Positions 13,848 to 22,551 of a DNA stretch of 32,725 bases are shown here, one piece after another (the stretch's first letter is position 1; every line of letters begins with the position of its first letter). The position numbers were made by a program, and so were the translations under genes. The stretch is taken from contig DVLQ01000067.1 of NCBI GenBank assembly GCA_018715395.1, positions 1-32,725 on the forward strand, read 5' to 3'. The stretch comes from Candidatus Coprocola pullicola (GTDB lineage: Bacteria; Bacillota; Clostridia; Lachnospirales; Anaerotignaceae). The notes under the pieces are model-generated. The model did no database searches, was not told where the DNA came from, and saw only the letters and a program-made list of their open reading frames with translations.

Positions 13848-15218
13848 ATGCTGATTCAATTTACAGTTTCTAATTTTTTGTCTTTTGATGAGAAAGAGAC
13901 TTTTTCAATGACCGCCGGAAAGGCTAGAAAATATTCTGAACGTATTTTTAGCTACAAGAAGTTGAAACTGACCAAATGTGAGGTAATTCTTGGGGCTAAC
14001 GCATCTGGTAAATCCAATTTGGTATCTGCATTTCAATTCATGCAGAATATGGTTCTTCATGGTTTGCCCCGCGGCTTTTCAAATAAATATTATAGATTGA
14101 ATCCAGAAAAGAAAAATGCACCATCAGACTTTGAAATTAAAATTCTATGTGATTCAAAGGTGTTCACATACGGTTTTTCAATTGTCCTGTCGACAGGAAG
14201 CATTTTAAAAGAGTACCTATATGAACATGGTAATTCGGATTCACAAAAGGTATTGTTCGAGAGAGATACTACTACGGAAACTTTTGTAGTAGGACAATAT
14301 TTTAAACAACCAGATACAATTGCAAAACTAAATAATTATGGAGAAGATAGCGTAAATGATCAAGAAATGCTTTTTCTATCCATAATAAACAAGAACAAGG
14401 GAAAGATGTTTTCTGATTTTCCCGAGCTTCAAGTACTTCGCAATATATTTGAATGGTTTGCAATTAAGTTAAACATTAGTTTCCCAGACTGTATTTTGAC
14501 AGGGTATCCATATTTTACAGATTCAAATCTTGAGGAAATAGCGGAACTGCTAAATGCGTTGGGTACAGGTATCAGCGAATTGAAGGTTGTTGAACTCCCG
14601 GTAGAAGTAATTAGAAATAAAATACCAGATGAACTATACAATAAAATTGTATCTGACTTAGAGAAGGCAAATGCTCGCATACGTTCAGACGAAGATGAAC
14701 GTCCGAGAATCATGGCACGTTCTTATAAAGAGTTTTACACATTTGAAATAGATGCTGATAACAATGTGACTATCACAACGATTGAGTTTAGCCATGAAAA
14801 AGCGGATGTCTATTTCGACCTTAATGAAGAGTCTGATGGTACAGCCAGACTTTTGGATTTGATTGAGATTCTTTTTAAAATTTCAGATAATCGTATCTTT
14901 GTGATTGATGAAATTGATCGTTGCTTGCATCCGGCAATGACTGTGAAAGTGATAGAGTTGTTCCTAGAAATGGCGCAAAAAAGAAATACGCAGTTAATTA
15001 TCACATCACATGAATCACGCTTGCTGGCAGCAGATTTTTTGCGAAACGATGAAATATGCTTCATCAATAAAAACAAGCATGGAGCATCTATCATAAATCC
15101 TCTTGAAAAATATCAACTTAGAGCAGACAAAAAAGTGTATACCGCATTGTTTGATGGGATGTTGGATGCAATTCCTGTTTTTAACGAACATAAACTTAAA
15201 TCTATTATCAACCAGTAA
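13848..15218 (+). CDS. ABC-type AAA ATPase (AAA_15/AAA_21, RloA/OLD-like), likely defence
   Basis: This 456-aa ATPase has an SMC/ABC-like head: N-terminal MLIQFTVSNFLSF, Walker A GANASGKS (49-56), a signature-like ESDGT (328-332), Walker B IFVIDEIDRCLHP (350-362) and an H-loop ITSHES (H388). There is no visible TOPRIM or nuclease domain, so it is the ATPase-only type found in RloA-, AbiL- or Septu-like systems. I prefer ATG 13848, with SD GGGAGAG six bases upstream, over ATG 13833. No partner nuclease follows; the next 400 bp are debris. It is divergent from the CBASS operon, consistent with a defence island. A standalone anti-phage role is inferred from family and place, not shown. Confidence 0.8.
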   Translation: MLIQFTVSNFLSFDEKETFSMTAGKARKYSERIFSYKKLKLTKCEVILGANASGKSNLVSAFQFMQNMVLHGLPRGFSNKYYRLNPEKKNAPSDFEIKILCDSKVFTYGFSIVLSTGSILKEYLYEHGNSDSQKVLFERDTTTETFVVGQYFKQPDTIAKLNNYGEDSVNDQEMLFLSIINKNKGKMFSDFPELQVLRNIFEWFAIKLNISFPDCILTGYPYFTDSNLEEIAELLNALGTGISELKVVELPVEVIRNKIPDELYNKIVSDLEKANARIRSDEDERPRIMARSYKEFYTFEIDADNNVTITTIEFSHEKADVYFDLNEESDGTARLLDLIEILFKISDNRIFVIDEIDRCLHPAMTVKVIELFLEMAQKRNTQLIITSHESRLLAADFLRNDEICFINKNKHGASIINPLEKYQLRADKKVYTALFDGMLDAIPVFNEHKLKSIINQ

Positions 15219-15227
15219 TCTTTTATC

Positions 15228-15261
15228 GGGTTGTCCTATCTCGTAGTTTTCAGGACAACCC
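15228..15261 (+). terminator. Hairpin terminator after the ATPase gene
   Basis: GGGTTGTCCT (15228-15237) and AGGACAACCC (15252-15261) form a perfect 10-bp stem just after the stop codon. The T tract after the stem is weak, so it is likely but not certain as an intrinsic terminator. Confidence 0.55.
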
Positions 15262-15685
15262 TAGGTGTCACTTTTCGATGAAATGATTCGTTTATTATGG
15301 ATTCATCCTTTACAGATAGATGACTTCCTCTACCCAGCTACGGATACTGTTCATAGTTTACATCCCACTCAAGCCAGCCCCGGCGCTTCAGATCCATTAT
15401 TACACCTTCGGCAACTTTCATCTTTCATTGTGTACCTCCAAAGTTTAAGATTTAACTATCAACAGAAGCTGACCGCAGGAATAAGAAAAGGGCACCTCTC
15501 GGATTTTCTCCAAGAAGTACCCCAACTGGCTTTTTCAAACCTTATACTTTTCGTCTGAAATTCATCATGCTTCACGATTATACGTGAAGTCTTGAAAAAT
15601 TGCTTTCAAACCGAGGATGCTGCCTTGGTACAACACAATGATCTAGATTGTACTTCGAAATTCACAATCCATATTGTTGCTCTCC
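15262..15685. other. Gene-free element margin with small ORF debris
   Basis: No intact gene is visible. On the minus strand a good SD (GGAGG) precedes an ATG near 15430, but both possible frames end within 27 codons (MKVAEGVIMDLKRRGWLEWDV in one frame). Another SD after the rlmD stop introduces a nine-codon ORF (MDCEFRSTI) ending at a TAG. A dyad CTTCACG/CGTGAAG lies at 15570-15589. The stretch reads as remnants of element genes between the defence cargo and the rlmD junction. Confidence 0.5.
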
Positions 15686-17317
15686 TTAAATCATCCCAAA
15701 ATGCTTCAGAACCTCCATAATCGCCTTTTCCTTCTCCGGCGGACACTGTGGCCGCCTGGAATCTTCGGATTTCGGCGTATTATAATTCTCACGCTCGATA
15801 ATCCCGCACTTCTGCTTTACCTGTGCGATATACAAGCTGCTGACTTTCAAGCCACTATGCTCCAGTGCATAATCCTTAATTTCCTGATAGGTAGCTTTTT
15901 TCTCTACTGCCGTCAAATCCATCTCATCCAGATTCAACTCCACCTCAATATGCTGCCTAGCATTGAGTTTGGACAATAAACATACCGTCTCCACATGCGC
16001 CGTTCTTGGAAACATATCCATCAATTTTATCCTTTTTATCTGATAACCTGCCTGTTGAAACAACTGCAAATCTCTTGCCAAAGAGGTAGGTTTACAAGAT
16101 ACATACACAATCTCCGGTGCGTCAAAAGCGATTATTTTATCAATGGCTTTTGGATGAATGCCATCTCTGGGAGGATCTACAATAATAAAATCGGGTTTTT
16201 CTTTAAGTTCTTCTACTTTTTTTAATACATCTCCTGCGATAAATTCACAATTTGTCAAACCATTTCTTTTTGCATTTTCATTGGCAGCCTCTACAGCTTC
16301 TTCCACCAATTCAATGCCAATTACTTTTTTAGAATGTTTTGCCATAATCTGCCCTATTGTACCTGTTCCACAATATAAATCAAACACAACTTTATTTTTT
16401 ATATCTCCTGCAAATTCCTTTACAATGCTATATAATTTTTCTGCACCTTTAGAATTTGTTTGGAAAAAGGAAAAGGCAGAAATTTTAAATTCCAATTCAA
16501 ACAACTTTTCTATAAAATAGTTTCGACCATACAATATAACAGTTTGATCGCTTTTTACAACATCTGCTATGCCATCATTTTTTGTATGAAGTATGCCACA
16601 AATATTACCTTCTAACTGCAATGACAACAATGTTTGCTTATATTCTTCCAAAGAAAAATTGACCTCTGATGAAGTTACCAAATTCACCAAAATTTCTCCG
16701 GTGGCTTCTCCTTTTCTAACCACCAAATGTCTTAAAGTGCCGTCATGACGCATTTTGTGATAAAAAGCCACGTTTCTTTTTTGAAAAAATGCTAATGTAG
16801 CGTCAATAATGCTTAAATAGTCTTTATCTACAATATTACAATCTGTCAATGTCACCACTTCATAATAGCTTTGTCTTTTTCTCATACCCAAGGCAAGCGC
16901 TCCGTCTTTTTGTTCATCTCCAAAAGAAAATTCGCATTTATTGCGGTAGGCTGTTTCTTTTGGAGAGGGTACAATTCCCTCCCAGCTTTCTATTTTTATT
17001 TGAGCTTGCTGTAAAAGTGTCTTCACTTGTTTTTCTTTCATTGCAAGCTCTGCTTCTCTTTTCATATTTTGATAGGTGCATCCGCCGCACAAAGCAAAAT
17101 GGGGACAGGCAGATTGCTGCTCAAAAGGAGATTTTATCAGTACTTCTTCCAATCTTGCTTCTATAGCTCCACTTCTTTTTTTTGTAACACAAGCTAATAC
17201 TTTCTGCTGTGGCAAAGTATTTTTTACAATTACTTTTTGTTGCTCTATGTATCCTACTCCTTTATTGGGAAAAAATACATCTTCTATTTTCAGTACTATT
17301 TTATCATTTTTTTTCAT
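15686..17317 (-). CDS. rlmD: 23S rRNA (uracil-1939-C5)-methyltransferase RlmD/RumA, with unusual C-terminal extension
   Basis: This TrmA/RumA-family enzyme methylates 23S rRNA with SAM. Visible parts are an N-terminal TRAM domain (1-60), an Fe-S cluster cysteine set (CPHFALCGGC near 71-80, plus C162), the SAM site VFDLYCGTGTIG, the catalytic DPPRDG and the nucleophile region YVSCKPTSLARDL. The family fold usually ends soon after HVETVCLL. Here about 94 further residues follow (from KLNARQHIEVELN to KHFGMI), encoded by DNA visibly richer in GC and in CTG/GAG codons than the rest of the gene. I infer that an integrated element supplied this 3' end. GGAGG lies seven bases before the ATG. The gene diverges from the S1-domain gene. 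Confidence 0.88.
   Translation of the reverse strand: MKKNDKIVLKIEDVFFPNKGVGYIEQQKVIVKNTLPQQKVLACVTKKRSGAIEARLEEVLIKSPFEQQSACPHFALCGGCTYQNMKREAELAMKEKQVKTLLQQAQIKIESWEGIVPSPKETAYRNKCEFSFGDEQKDGALALGMRKRQSYYEVVTLTDCNIVDKDYLSIIDATLAFFQKRNVAFYHKMRHDGTLRHLVVRKGEATGEILVNLVTSSEVNFSLEEYKQTLLSLQLEGNICGILHTKNDGIADVVKSDQTVILYGRNYFIEKLFELEFKISAFSFFQTNSKGAEKLYSIVKEFAGDIKNKVVFDLYCGTGTIGQIMAKHSKKVIGIELVEEAVEAANENAKRNGLTNCEFIAGDVLKKVEELKEKPDFIIVDPPRDGIHPKAIDKIIAFDAPEIVYVSCKPTSLARDLQLFQQAGYQIKRIKLMDMFPRTAHVETVCLLSKLNARQHIEVELNLDEMDLTAVEKKATYQEIKDYALEHSGLKVSSLYIAQVKQKCGIIERENYNTPKSEDSRRPQCPPEKEKAIMEVLKHFGMI
15965..16010. other. Inferred element/chromosome junction in the 3' end of rlmD (att region)
   Basis: Codon use and GC content change abruptly around the segment coding PRTAHVETVCLL. 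The part left of it matches the element side and the part right of it the AT-rich chromosome. The 3' end of rumA/rlmD is a known integration site for some ICEs. I cannot identify the core att sequence because the other end of the element lies outside the window. Confidence 0.45.
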
Positions 17318-17349
17318 GGTTTTCCTCCAAAAAAAGCCTTTAAAATTAT

Positions 17350-17389
17350 TTGTATTTTATAAAAAATTATGGTATACTTGTTACCATAA
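17350..17389 (+). promoter_or_regulatory. Promoter of the S1-domain gene with overlapping dyad
   Basis: TTGTAT (17350-17355), 17 bp and TATACT (17373-17378) make a good promoter reading toward 17517. A dyad TTATGGTA/TACCATAA (17367-17389) covers the -10 and could bind a regulator; on the minus strand GTAACA and TATAAA, 17 bp apart, may serve rlmD. A weaker GAATG/CATTC dyad with a T-rich flank lies in the leader (about 17399-17424), possibly an attenuator. Confidence 0.55.
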
Positions 17390-17516
17390 AGTATAAAAGA
17401 ATGAGTAAAAATCCATTCTTCTTTGTTTTAAAAACTATTTTTTCTCATTTCTTTTTATAACAGCAATTTTTTAAATATCAAAATTATGATTAAATCGAAT
17501 AGGAGTGTAAAATTTA

Positions 17517-17966
17517 ATGTCAGAAAAAGTTCAAGTTGGCAGTGTTGTTGAAGGTAAAGTATTGCGTATCAAACCTTTTGGCGCAATCGTTTCATTAGGT
17601 GAAAAAACACAAGGTCTGGTGCACATCTCACAGGTAGCAAATAGTTTTGTACAAGATATCAATGAACATATAGCTGTTGGTGATATTGTAAAAGTCAAAG
17701 TGCTTTCTGTAGATGAAGCCTCCAACAAAATTTCGCTTTCTATTCGAGAAGCACTTCCGGCGGCACCAAAACAAACACAATTTGAAAAAAATTTTCGTCC
17801 AAAAGAACAAAAATCTAATTATGAAAACAGAACCATTCGTCCATCAGACGATTATTTTAAACCACAAGCAGCGCCTTCTGATTTTGAAGAAAAAATGAAG
17901 GACTGGTTAAAACAATCTAACGAAAGACAAGCAGGTTTAAATAAAAGAGCAAATAAACGCTCTTGA
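17517..17966 (+). CDS. S1 RNA-binding domain protein (YabR/CvfD/GSP13-like)
   Basis: This 149-aa protein has one S1 OB-fold domain at residues 5-75: VQVGSVVEGKVLRIKPFGAIVSL, GLVHISQVA and VKVKVLSVDEASNKISLSIRE are the standard S1 strands. A low-complexity basic and acidic tail follows, ending ANKRS. Members such as YabR, CvfD and GSP13 bind RNA or ribosomes and influence stress and translation. AGGAG lies ten bases before the ATG. It is monocistronic, with a promoter at 17350 and a strong terminator ten bases after its stop. The tail is longer and less structured than in GSP13, so I do not assign a symbol. Confidence 0.85.
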   Translation: MSEKVQVGSVVEGKVLRIKPFGAIVSLGEKTQGLVHISQVANSFVQDINEHIAVGDIVKVKVLSVDEASNKISLSIREALPAAPKQTQFEKNFRPKEQKSNYENRTIRPSDDYFKPQAAPSDFEEKMKDWLKQSNERQAGLNKRANKRS

Positions 17967-17975
17967 TTTACAAAC

Positions 17976-18003
17976 AAAAAGTGGGTTACTCCCCACTTTT
18001 TTT
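17976..18003. terminator. Bidirectional terminator between the S1-domain gene and rsfS
   Basis: AAAAAGTGGG (17976-17985) and CCCACTTTTT (17992-18001) form a stem followed by T-rich sequence on both strands. It serves the convergent S1-domain gene and rsfS operon. Confidence 0.85.
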
Positions 18004-18039
18004 ATTTTTCTAATAAAACATATCACAAAATATATATTT

Positions 18040-18372
18040 TTAAACACTTTTTGCATCAGACCATACATGCTCCAAACTATAAAATTCTCTCTGTTCTTTA
18101 TTAAACAAATGTACCAAAACATTTCCAAAATCAAGTAATATCCATGTTGCCACACTATACCCTTCTGAATGATGCAGTTTGACGCCGGCTTTAAATAGTT
18201 TTTGTTCCACTTCGTCTGCCATAGCTCTTATATGATTTACATTATTTCCACTGGCAATAACAAAATAGTCTGCAATGTTAGACAATCCTTTTAAATCCAA
18301 CACCTTAATGTCTTCCCCCATTTTGTCATCCAATGCTTCTTGGGCAATTTTTGCAACTTCCAATGCTTCCAC
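18040..18372 (-). CDS. rsfS: Ribosome silencing factor RsfS
   Basis: This protein of the RsfS/Iojap family binds L14 (uL14) on the 50S subunit and blocks subunit joining when nutrients are short. The full fold is visible: ALDDKMGEDIKVLDLKGLS, then IADYFVIASGNNVNHIRAMADEVE, GYSVATWILLDFGNVLVHLF and the closing REFYSLEHVW. I prefer GTG 18372 because the SD AAGGAGG lies seven bases away; the ATG at 18378 overlaps the SD and would be too close. It is 12 bp downstream of the nadD::yqeK gene, the usual nadD-yqeK-rsfS order. Confidence 0.93.
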   Translation of the reverse strand: MEALEVAKIAQEALDDKMGEDIKVLDLKGLSNIADYFVIASGNNVNHIRAMADEVEQKLFKAGVKLHHSEGYSVATWILLDFGNVLVHLFNKEQREFYSLEHVWSDAKSV

Positions 18373-18384
18373 AAACATTCCTCC

Positions 18385-19617
18385 TTATTTATTTTTAAAA
18401 TATTCTAATGCTTCCAAGGAAAGAGGATGCAACATCAAATTTCTTTCCTTTACATAAGCAATGGTATGTTCCAATGTATAACGCATCGCCATATCTAGGT
18501 CTAAATAAGCAAGGCGTCTTGCTTCCTCCAAACCATCAAAAGGAGCTCTATTAGGCTCAATATAATCTGCCAAAAATATAATTTTTTCCAAAAGGCTCAT
18601 ATTTTTTCTGCCTGTTGTATGATATCGAATGGCATTTAAAATATCTTCATCTTCTACAAGATATTCTCTTTTTGCCACCTCTGCTCCCAAAAAAGGATGT
18701 ATCAAATCTTTTTGTTTTTTTAATATCTCATCTAAAGGAATATGATATTCTTTGCACAATCTCAATTTCAATTCCTCAGGATAATCCTTTGCGCAGTCAT
18801 GCAAAAGCGCTGCAATCTCTGCTTTTTGCTTTTCTTGGGTTGCAGCATAAATTTCAGCTAGTTTCATAGCTTCCTGTGCTACCGCCATAGTATGAATATA
18901 GCGTTTTACAGACAAAGCAGACTGTAATTTTTCTTTCATAACCTCTTTTGTCAGCATAAATTTTACCTCTTTTTTTACACAATTTTCATACAATCCAAAT
19001 TTATAAATATAATCCTCCACTTCTTGGGGTAAAAGATATTTGATTGGTCTGCCATTTTCCACACGATTACGAATATCAGAAGAGGAGATTTCCAGTCCGG
19101 GTACTTGCATATAATGAATTCTGCTGGCAAATTTATCTCTAATTTCTGTGATTTCATCAAACAGCTTGTTTTTATCATATCCGGAACGTGTGACTGCCAC
19201 AAAATCACACATTTTCAGCAATTTTTCCGGTTCTTTCCATGTAAAAATCTGATGCAGAGCGTCTGCTCCTGTAATAAAATACAGCCTTGCATCAGGAGGA
19301 CACATTTTTTTAAGGGTTTGGATGGTATCAATGGTATATGTTATCCCGGGACGTTCTATTTCTATGCGAGATACATCAAAATTTTCATTTCGCATCGTTG
19401 CTAAAACAGTCATCAAATAACGGTGCTCGTGATGCGTTACATATCTATCGGATTTGTGCGCCGGATTGCCTGTAGGCATAAATATCACTTTATCCACTTT
19501 AAAACGATACCTGACTGCTTCTGCCGTTGCCAAATGTCCATAATGTATGGGGTCAAATGTTCCTCCCATAATAGCTATGCTTTTACAGTCTTTAAAATTT
19601 TCTATTTCACTTCTCAT
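18385..19617 (-). CDS. nadD: NadD-YqeK fusion: nicotinate-nucleotide adenylyltransferase and HD-domain Ap4A hydrolase
   Basis: Two usually separate proteins occupy one frame. Residues 13-210 are Nad[12 protein letters not shown] nucleotidyltransferase motif, [10 protein letters not shown] and [10 protein letters not shown]. Residues 221-410 are YqeK, an HD-domain symmetrical Ap4A hydrolase: R..HT near 239-242 and LLHDCAKDY near 270. The joint contains an A7 run (T7 at 18970-18976). With one A fewer, NadD would end as CVKKR-stop, and the in-frame ATG at 18957 ([10 protein letters not shown]), which has AGAGG seven bases upstream, would begin YqeK. So the fusion could be real, an assembly indel, or a slippage product. 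AGAGGA precedes the NadD start. The cluster obg-yhbY-nadD-yqeK-rsfS is typical of Firmicutes. Confidence 0.88.
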   Translation of the reverse strand: MRSEIENFKDCKSIAIMGGTFDPIHYGHLATAEAVRYRFKVDKVIFMPTGNPAHKSDRYVTHHEHRYLMTVLATMRNENFDVSRIEIERPGITYTIDTIQTLKKMCPPDARLYFITGADALHQIFTWKEPEKLLKMCDFVAVTRSGYDKNKLFDEITEIRDKFASRIHYMQVPGLEISSSDIRNRVENGRPIKYLLPQEVEDYIYKFGLYENCVKKEVKFMLTKEVMKEKLQSALSVKRYIHTMAVAQEAMKLAEIYAATQEKQKAEIAALLHDCAKDYPEELKLRLCKEYHIPLDEILKKQKDLIHPFLGAEVAKREYLVEDEDILNAIRYHTTGRKNMSLLEKIIFLADYIEPNRAPFDGLEEARRLAYLDLDMAMRYTLEHTIAYVKERNLMLHPLSLEALEYFKNK

Positions 19618-19695
19618 AGAATATTCCTCTTCCCCTATGCTTTTTATAGCAAAACTGCATCAAAAAAAATTTTTTATGATAAACTTATACTTTTA

Positions 19696-19989
19696 TTATT
19701 TAGGCAGTTGTATAACAGGTTTCTTTTTAGACTGACGAAACAATACAAATCGGTTGCCAATGACTTGTACCACATCCGCACCCGTTCTGTCTGCTAAAAT
19801 GCCTGCCGCCTCTTTTGCATCTATCATTGTATTGTCCAATACATTCATTTTAATCAGCTCTCTTGCTTCCAAAGCCTTATCTACCGTATCTCTCAATTCC
19901 GGCGTAACGCCGCTTTTTCCCACTTGAAAAATACTGTCTAAACCATTTGCCATACTTCTTAAATAGGCTCTTTGTTTGCTTGTTAACAT
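19696..19989 (-). CDS. yhbY: YhbY-family ribosome assembly RNA-binding protein
   Basis: This 97-aa CRM-domain protein binds pre-50S particles. The domain covers the whole length: LTSKQRAYLRSMANGLDSIFQVGKSGV, then LIKMNVLDNTMIDAKEAA, and VVQVIGNRFVLFR with the GxxG-like loop (GKSG). The start ATG 19989 has GGAGG seven bases upstream; an upstream GTG/ATG at 20016 has no SD. It sits between obg and nadD in the usual cluster. Confidence 0.92.
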   Translation of the reverse strand: MLTSKQRAYLRSMANGLDSIFQVGKSGVTPELRDTVDKALEARELIKMNVLDNTMIDAKEAAGILADRTGADVVQVIGNRFVLFRQSKKKPVIQLPK

Positions 19990-20071
19990 TGCTTTTCCTC
20001 CATTACTATAAACCATGTCAAAGAATTTGTAAATCCTATTTTATTTTCCATATTTTTGTTAGTATTGATAT

Positions 20072-21425
<1,354 letters not shown>

Positions 21426-21435
21426 CCATCTTTTA

Positions 21436-21732
21436 TTATTCAGCTATAGCTAAATCCACTGGATATACAGAAACTTGTTTTTTGTTTCTTCCTTTTCTTT
21501 CATAGCTTACACGACCATCAACCAGTGCAAAGAGCGTATCGTTTCCACCTCTACCTACATTCTGACCCGGATGAATTTTAGTACCTCTTTGTGTGTATAA
21601 AATATTGCCTGCTCTTACAATCTGACCATCAGCACGTTTTGCTCCAAGTCTTTTTGATTTGGAGTCACGTCCGTTTTTTGTAGAACCAACACCCTTTTTA
21701 TGAGCGAAAAACTGAAGGTTACATTTTAACAT
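21436..21732 (-). CDS. rpmA: 50S ribosomal protein L27 with Prp-cleaved N-terminal leader
   Basis: This 98-aa bL27 begins MLKCNLQFF before AHKKGVGST. The leader of nine residues with the FF/A junction is the one removed by Prp protease in Firmicutes before L27 can work at the peptidyl-transferase centre. The core motifs [18 protein letters not shown] and [17 protein letters not shown] are intact. The gene lies four bases after prp. Confidence 0.97.
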   Translation of the reverse strand: MLKCNLQFFAHKKGVGSTKNGRDSKSKRLGAKRADGQIVRAGNILYTQRGTKIHPGQNVGRGGNDTLFALVDGRVSYERKGRNKKQVSVYPVDLAIAE

Positions 21733-21736
21733 ACCG

Positions 21737-22078
21737 TTACACCTCCTTATATGTTAAGCGAATATATTTTTTATATTGTTCTGCTATACTTTCCAATCCC
21801 AAAACCATTGTTTTTAACAAAAGCTCTGCATCATGGACTTGTTTGCATTGTTTTAAATCTGTCACAACTACCTCCAGATAACCTCCTTCTTCTTCTTTGG
21901 CATTGCAGTAAAACGGAGTATTAGCCAATACCTCTATGGCATTGATTGTATTAATGGCTAATATGGATACTGCTGAACAAACAATATCTTCTCCTTTTTT
22001 TGCAAAACCGGCATGTCCCAGAATACGGTATCCGCAAGGCTGCTTGTTTTTATTATGATAAATAACTGCTTCTATCAT
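21737..22078 (-). CDS. prp: Ribosomal-processing cysteine protease Prp
   Basis: This 113-aa protease cleaves the L27 leader. The catalytic pair is H22 in [18 protein letters not shown] and C34 in the same segment. It lies between rplU and rpmA as in most Firmicutes, six bases after the rplU stop. Confidence 0.95.
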   Translation of the reverse strand: MIEAVIYHNKNKQPCGYRILGHAGFAKKGEDIVCSAVSILAINTINAIEVLANTPFYCNAKEEEGGYLEVVVTDLKQCKQVHDAELLLKTMVLGLESIAEQYKKYIRLTYKEV

Positions 22079-22083
22079 ACTTT

Positions 22084-22395
22084 TTAGAGAGAAATAGATT
22101 GAATCTGTAATTTTGTAAATGGTTGTCTATGACCTTTTTTCTTGTGGAAACCTTTTTTAGGCTTATATTTGTAAACCACAACTTTCTTTTCTTTGCCATC
22201 GCCAATCACAGACGCAGACACTTTTGCACCGGCAACATAAGGAGCGCCTACTGTAACATCGCTGTCCTTTGCTACAACAAGCACTTTATCAAAAGCATAT
22301 TCCTGACCTGCTTCTACTGCAAGCTTTTCTACTTTGATGACATCGCCTTCTGCCACTTTATACTGTTTTCCACCTGTTTCAATAATTGCGTACAC
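22084..22395 (-). CDS. rplU: 50S ribosomal protein L21
   Basis: This 103-aa bL21 has [13 protein letters not shown] at its start and [21 protein letters not shown] at the end, which is the RNA-binding signature. The GTG at 22395 gives the usual length and lies seven bases after AGGAGG; the GTG at 22404 overlaps the SD. The transcript has an 85-nt structured leader. Confidence 0.96.
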   Translation of the reverse strand: MYAIIETGGKQYKVAEGDVIKVEKLAVEAGQEYAFDKVLVVAKDSDVTVGAPYVAGAKVSASVIGDGKEKKVVVYKYKPKKGFHKKKGHRQPFTKLQIQSISL

Positions 22396-22480
22396 TCTGT
22401 ACACCTCCTCGCGCTATACTCGCCGAATATGGTATTTGCTTTTGCAAAATTTCAAACCTCTTCGTGCGGCTAAACATACT
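22396..22480 (-). ncRNA. Probable ribosomal protein L21 leader (cis-regulatory)
   Basis: The leader between the promoter (-10 at 22486-22491) and the rplU start contains GCCGCACGAAGAGG and a further GC-rich stem GGCGAGTATAGCGC just before the SD. This resembles the L21 leader motif in which L21 represses its own operon. I did not fold it against the model, so the family call is from position and sequence impression. Confidence 0.5.
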
Positions 22481-22485
22481 TCGTA

Positions 22486-22514
22486 ATCATAGCATAGCTG
22501 TTTGTTCCTGTCAA
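22486..22514 (-). promoter_or_regulatory. Consensus promoter of rplU-prp-rpmA
   Basis: TTGACA (22514-22509) and TATGAT (22491-22486) with a 17-bp spacer form a near-perfect sigma-A promoter, as expected for a highly expressed ribosomal operon. It starts 38 bp after the stop of the TPR gene. Confidence 0.9.
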
Positions 22515-22551
22515 GGTATTCTCATCAAAAAAACAGTATTTTTCTACTTTT

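Noticed and set aside
15265-15558. 97-aa plus-strand ORF after the ATPase gene
   Set aside because: No SD and no recognisable domain; it covers the debris region near the element end.
15560-15690. tRNA gene as integration site near the element end
   Set aside because: I found no cloverleaf or CCA end; the dyad at 15570-15589 is too short and the junction lies in rlmD instead.
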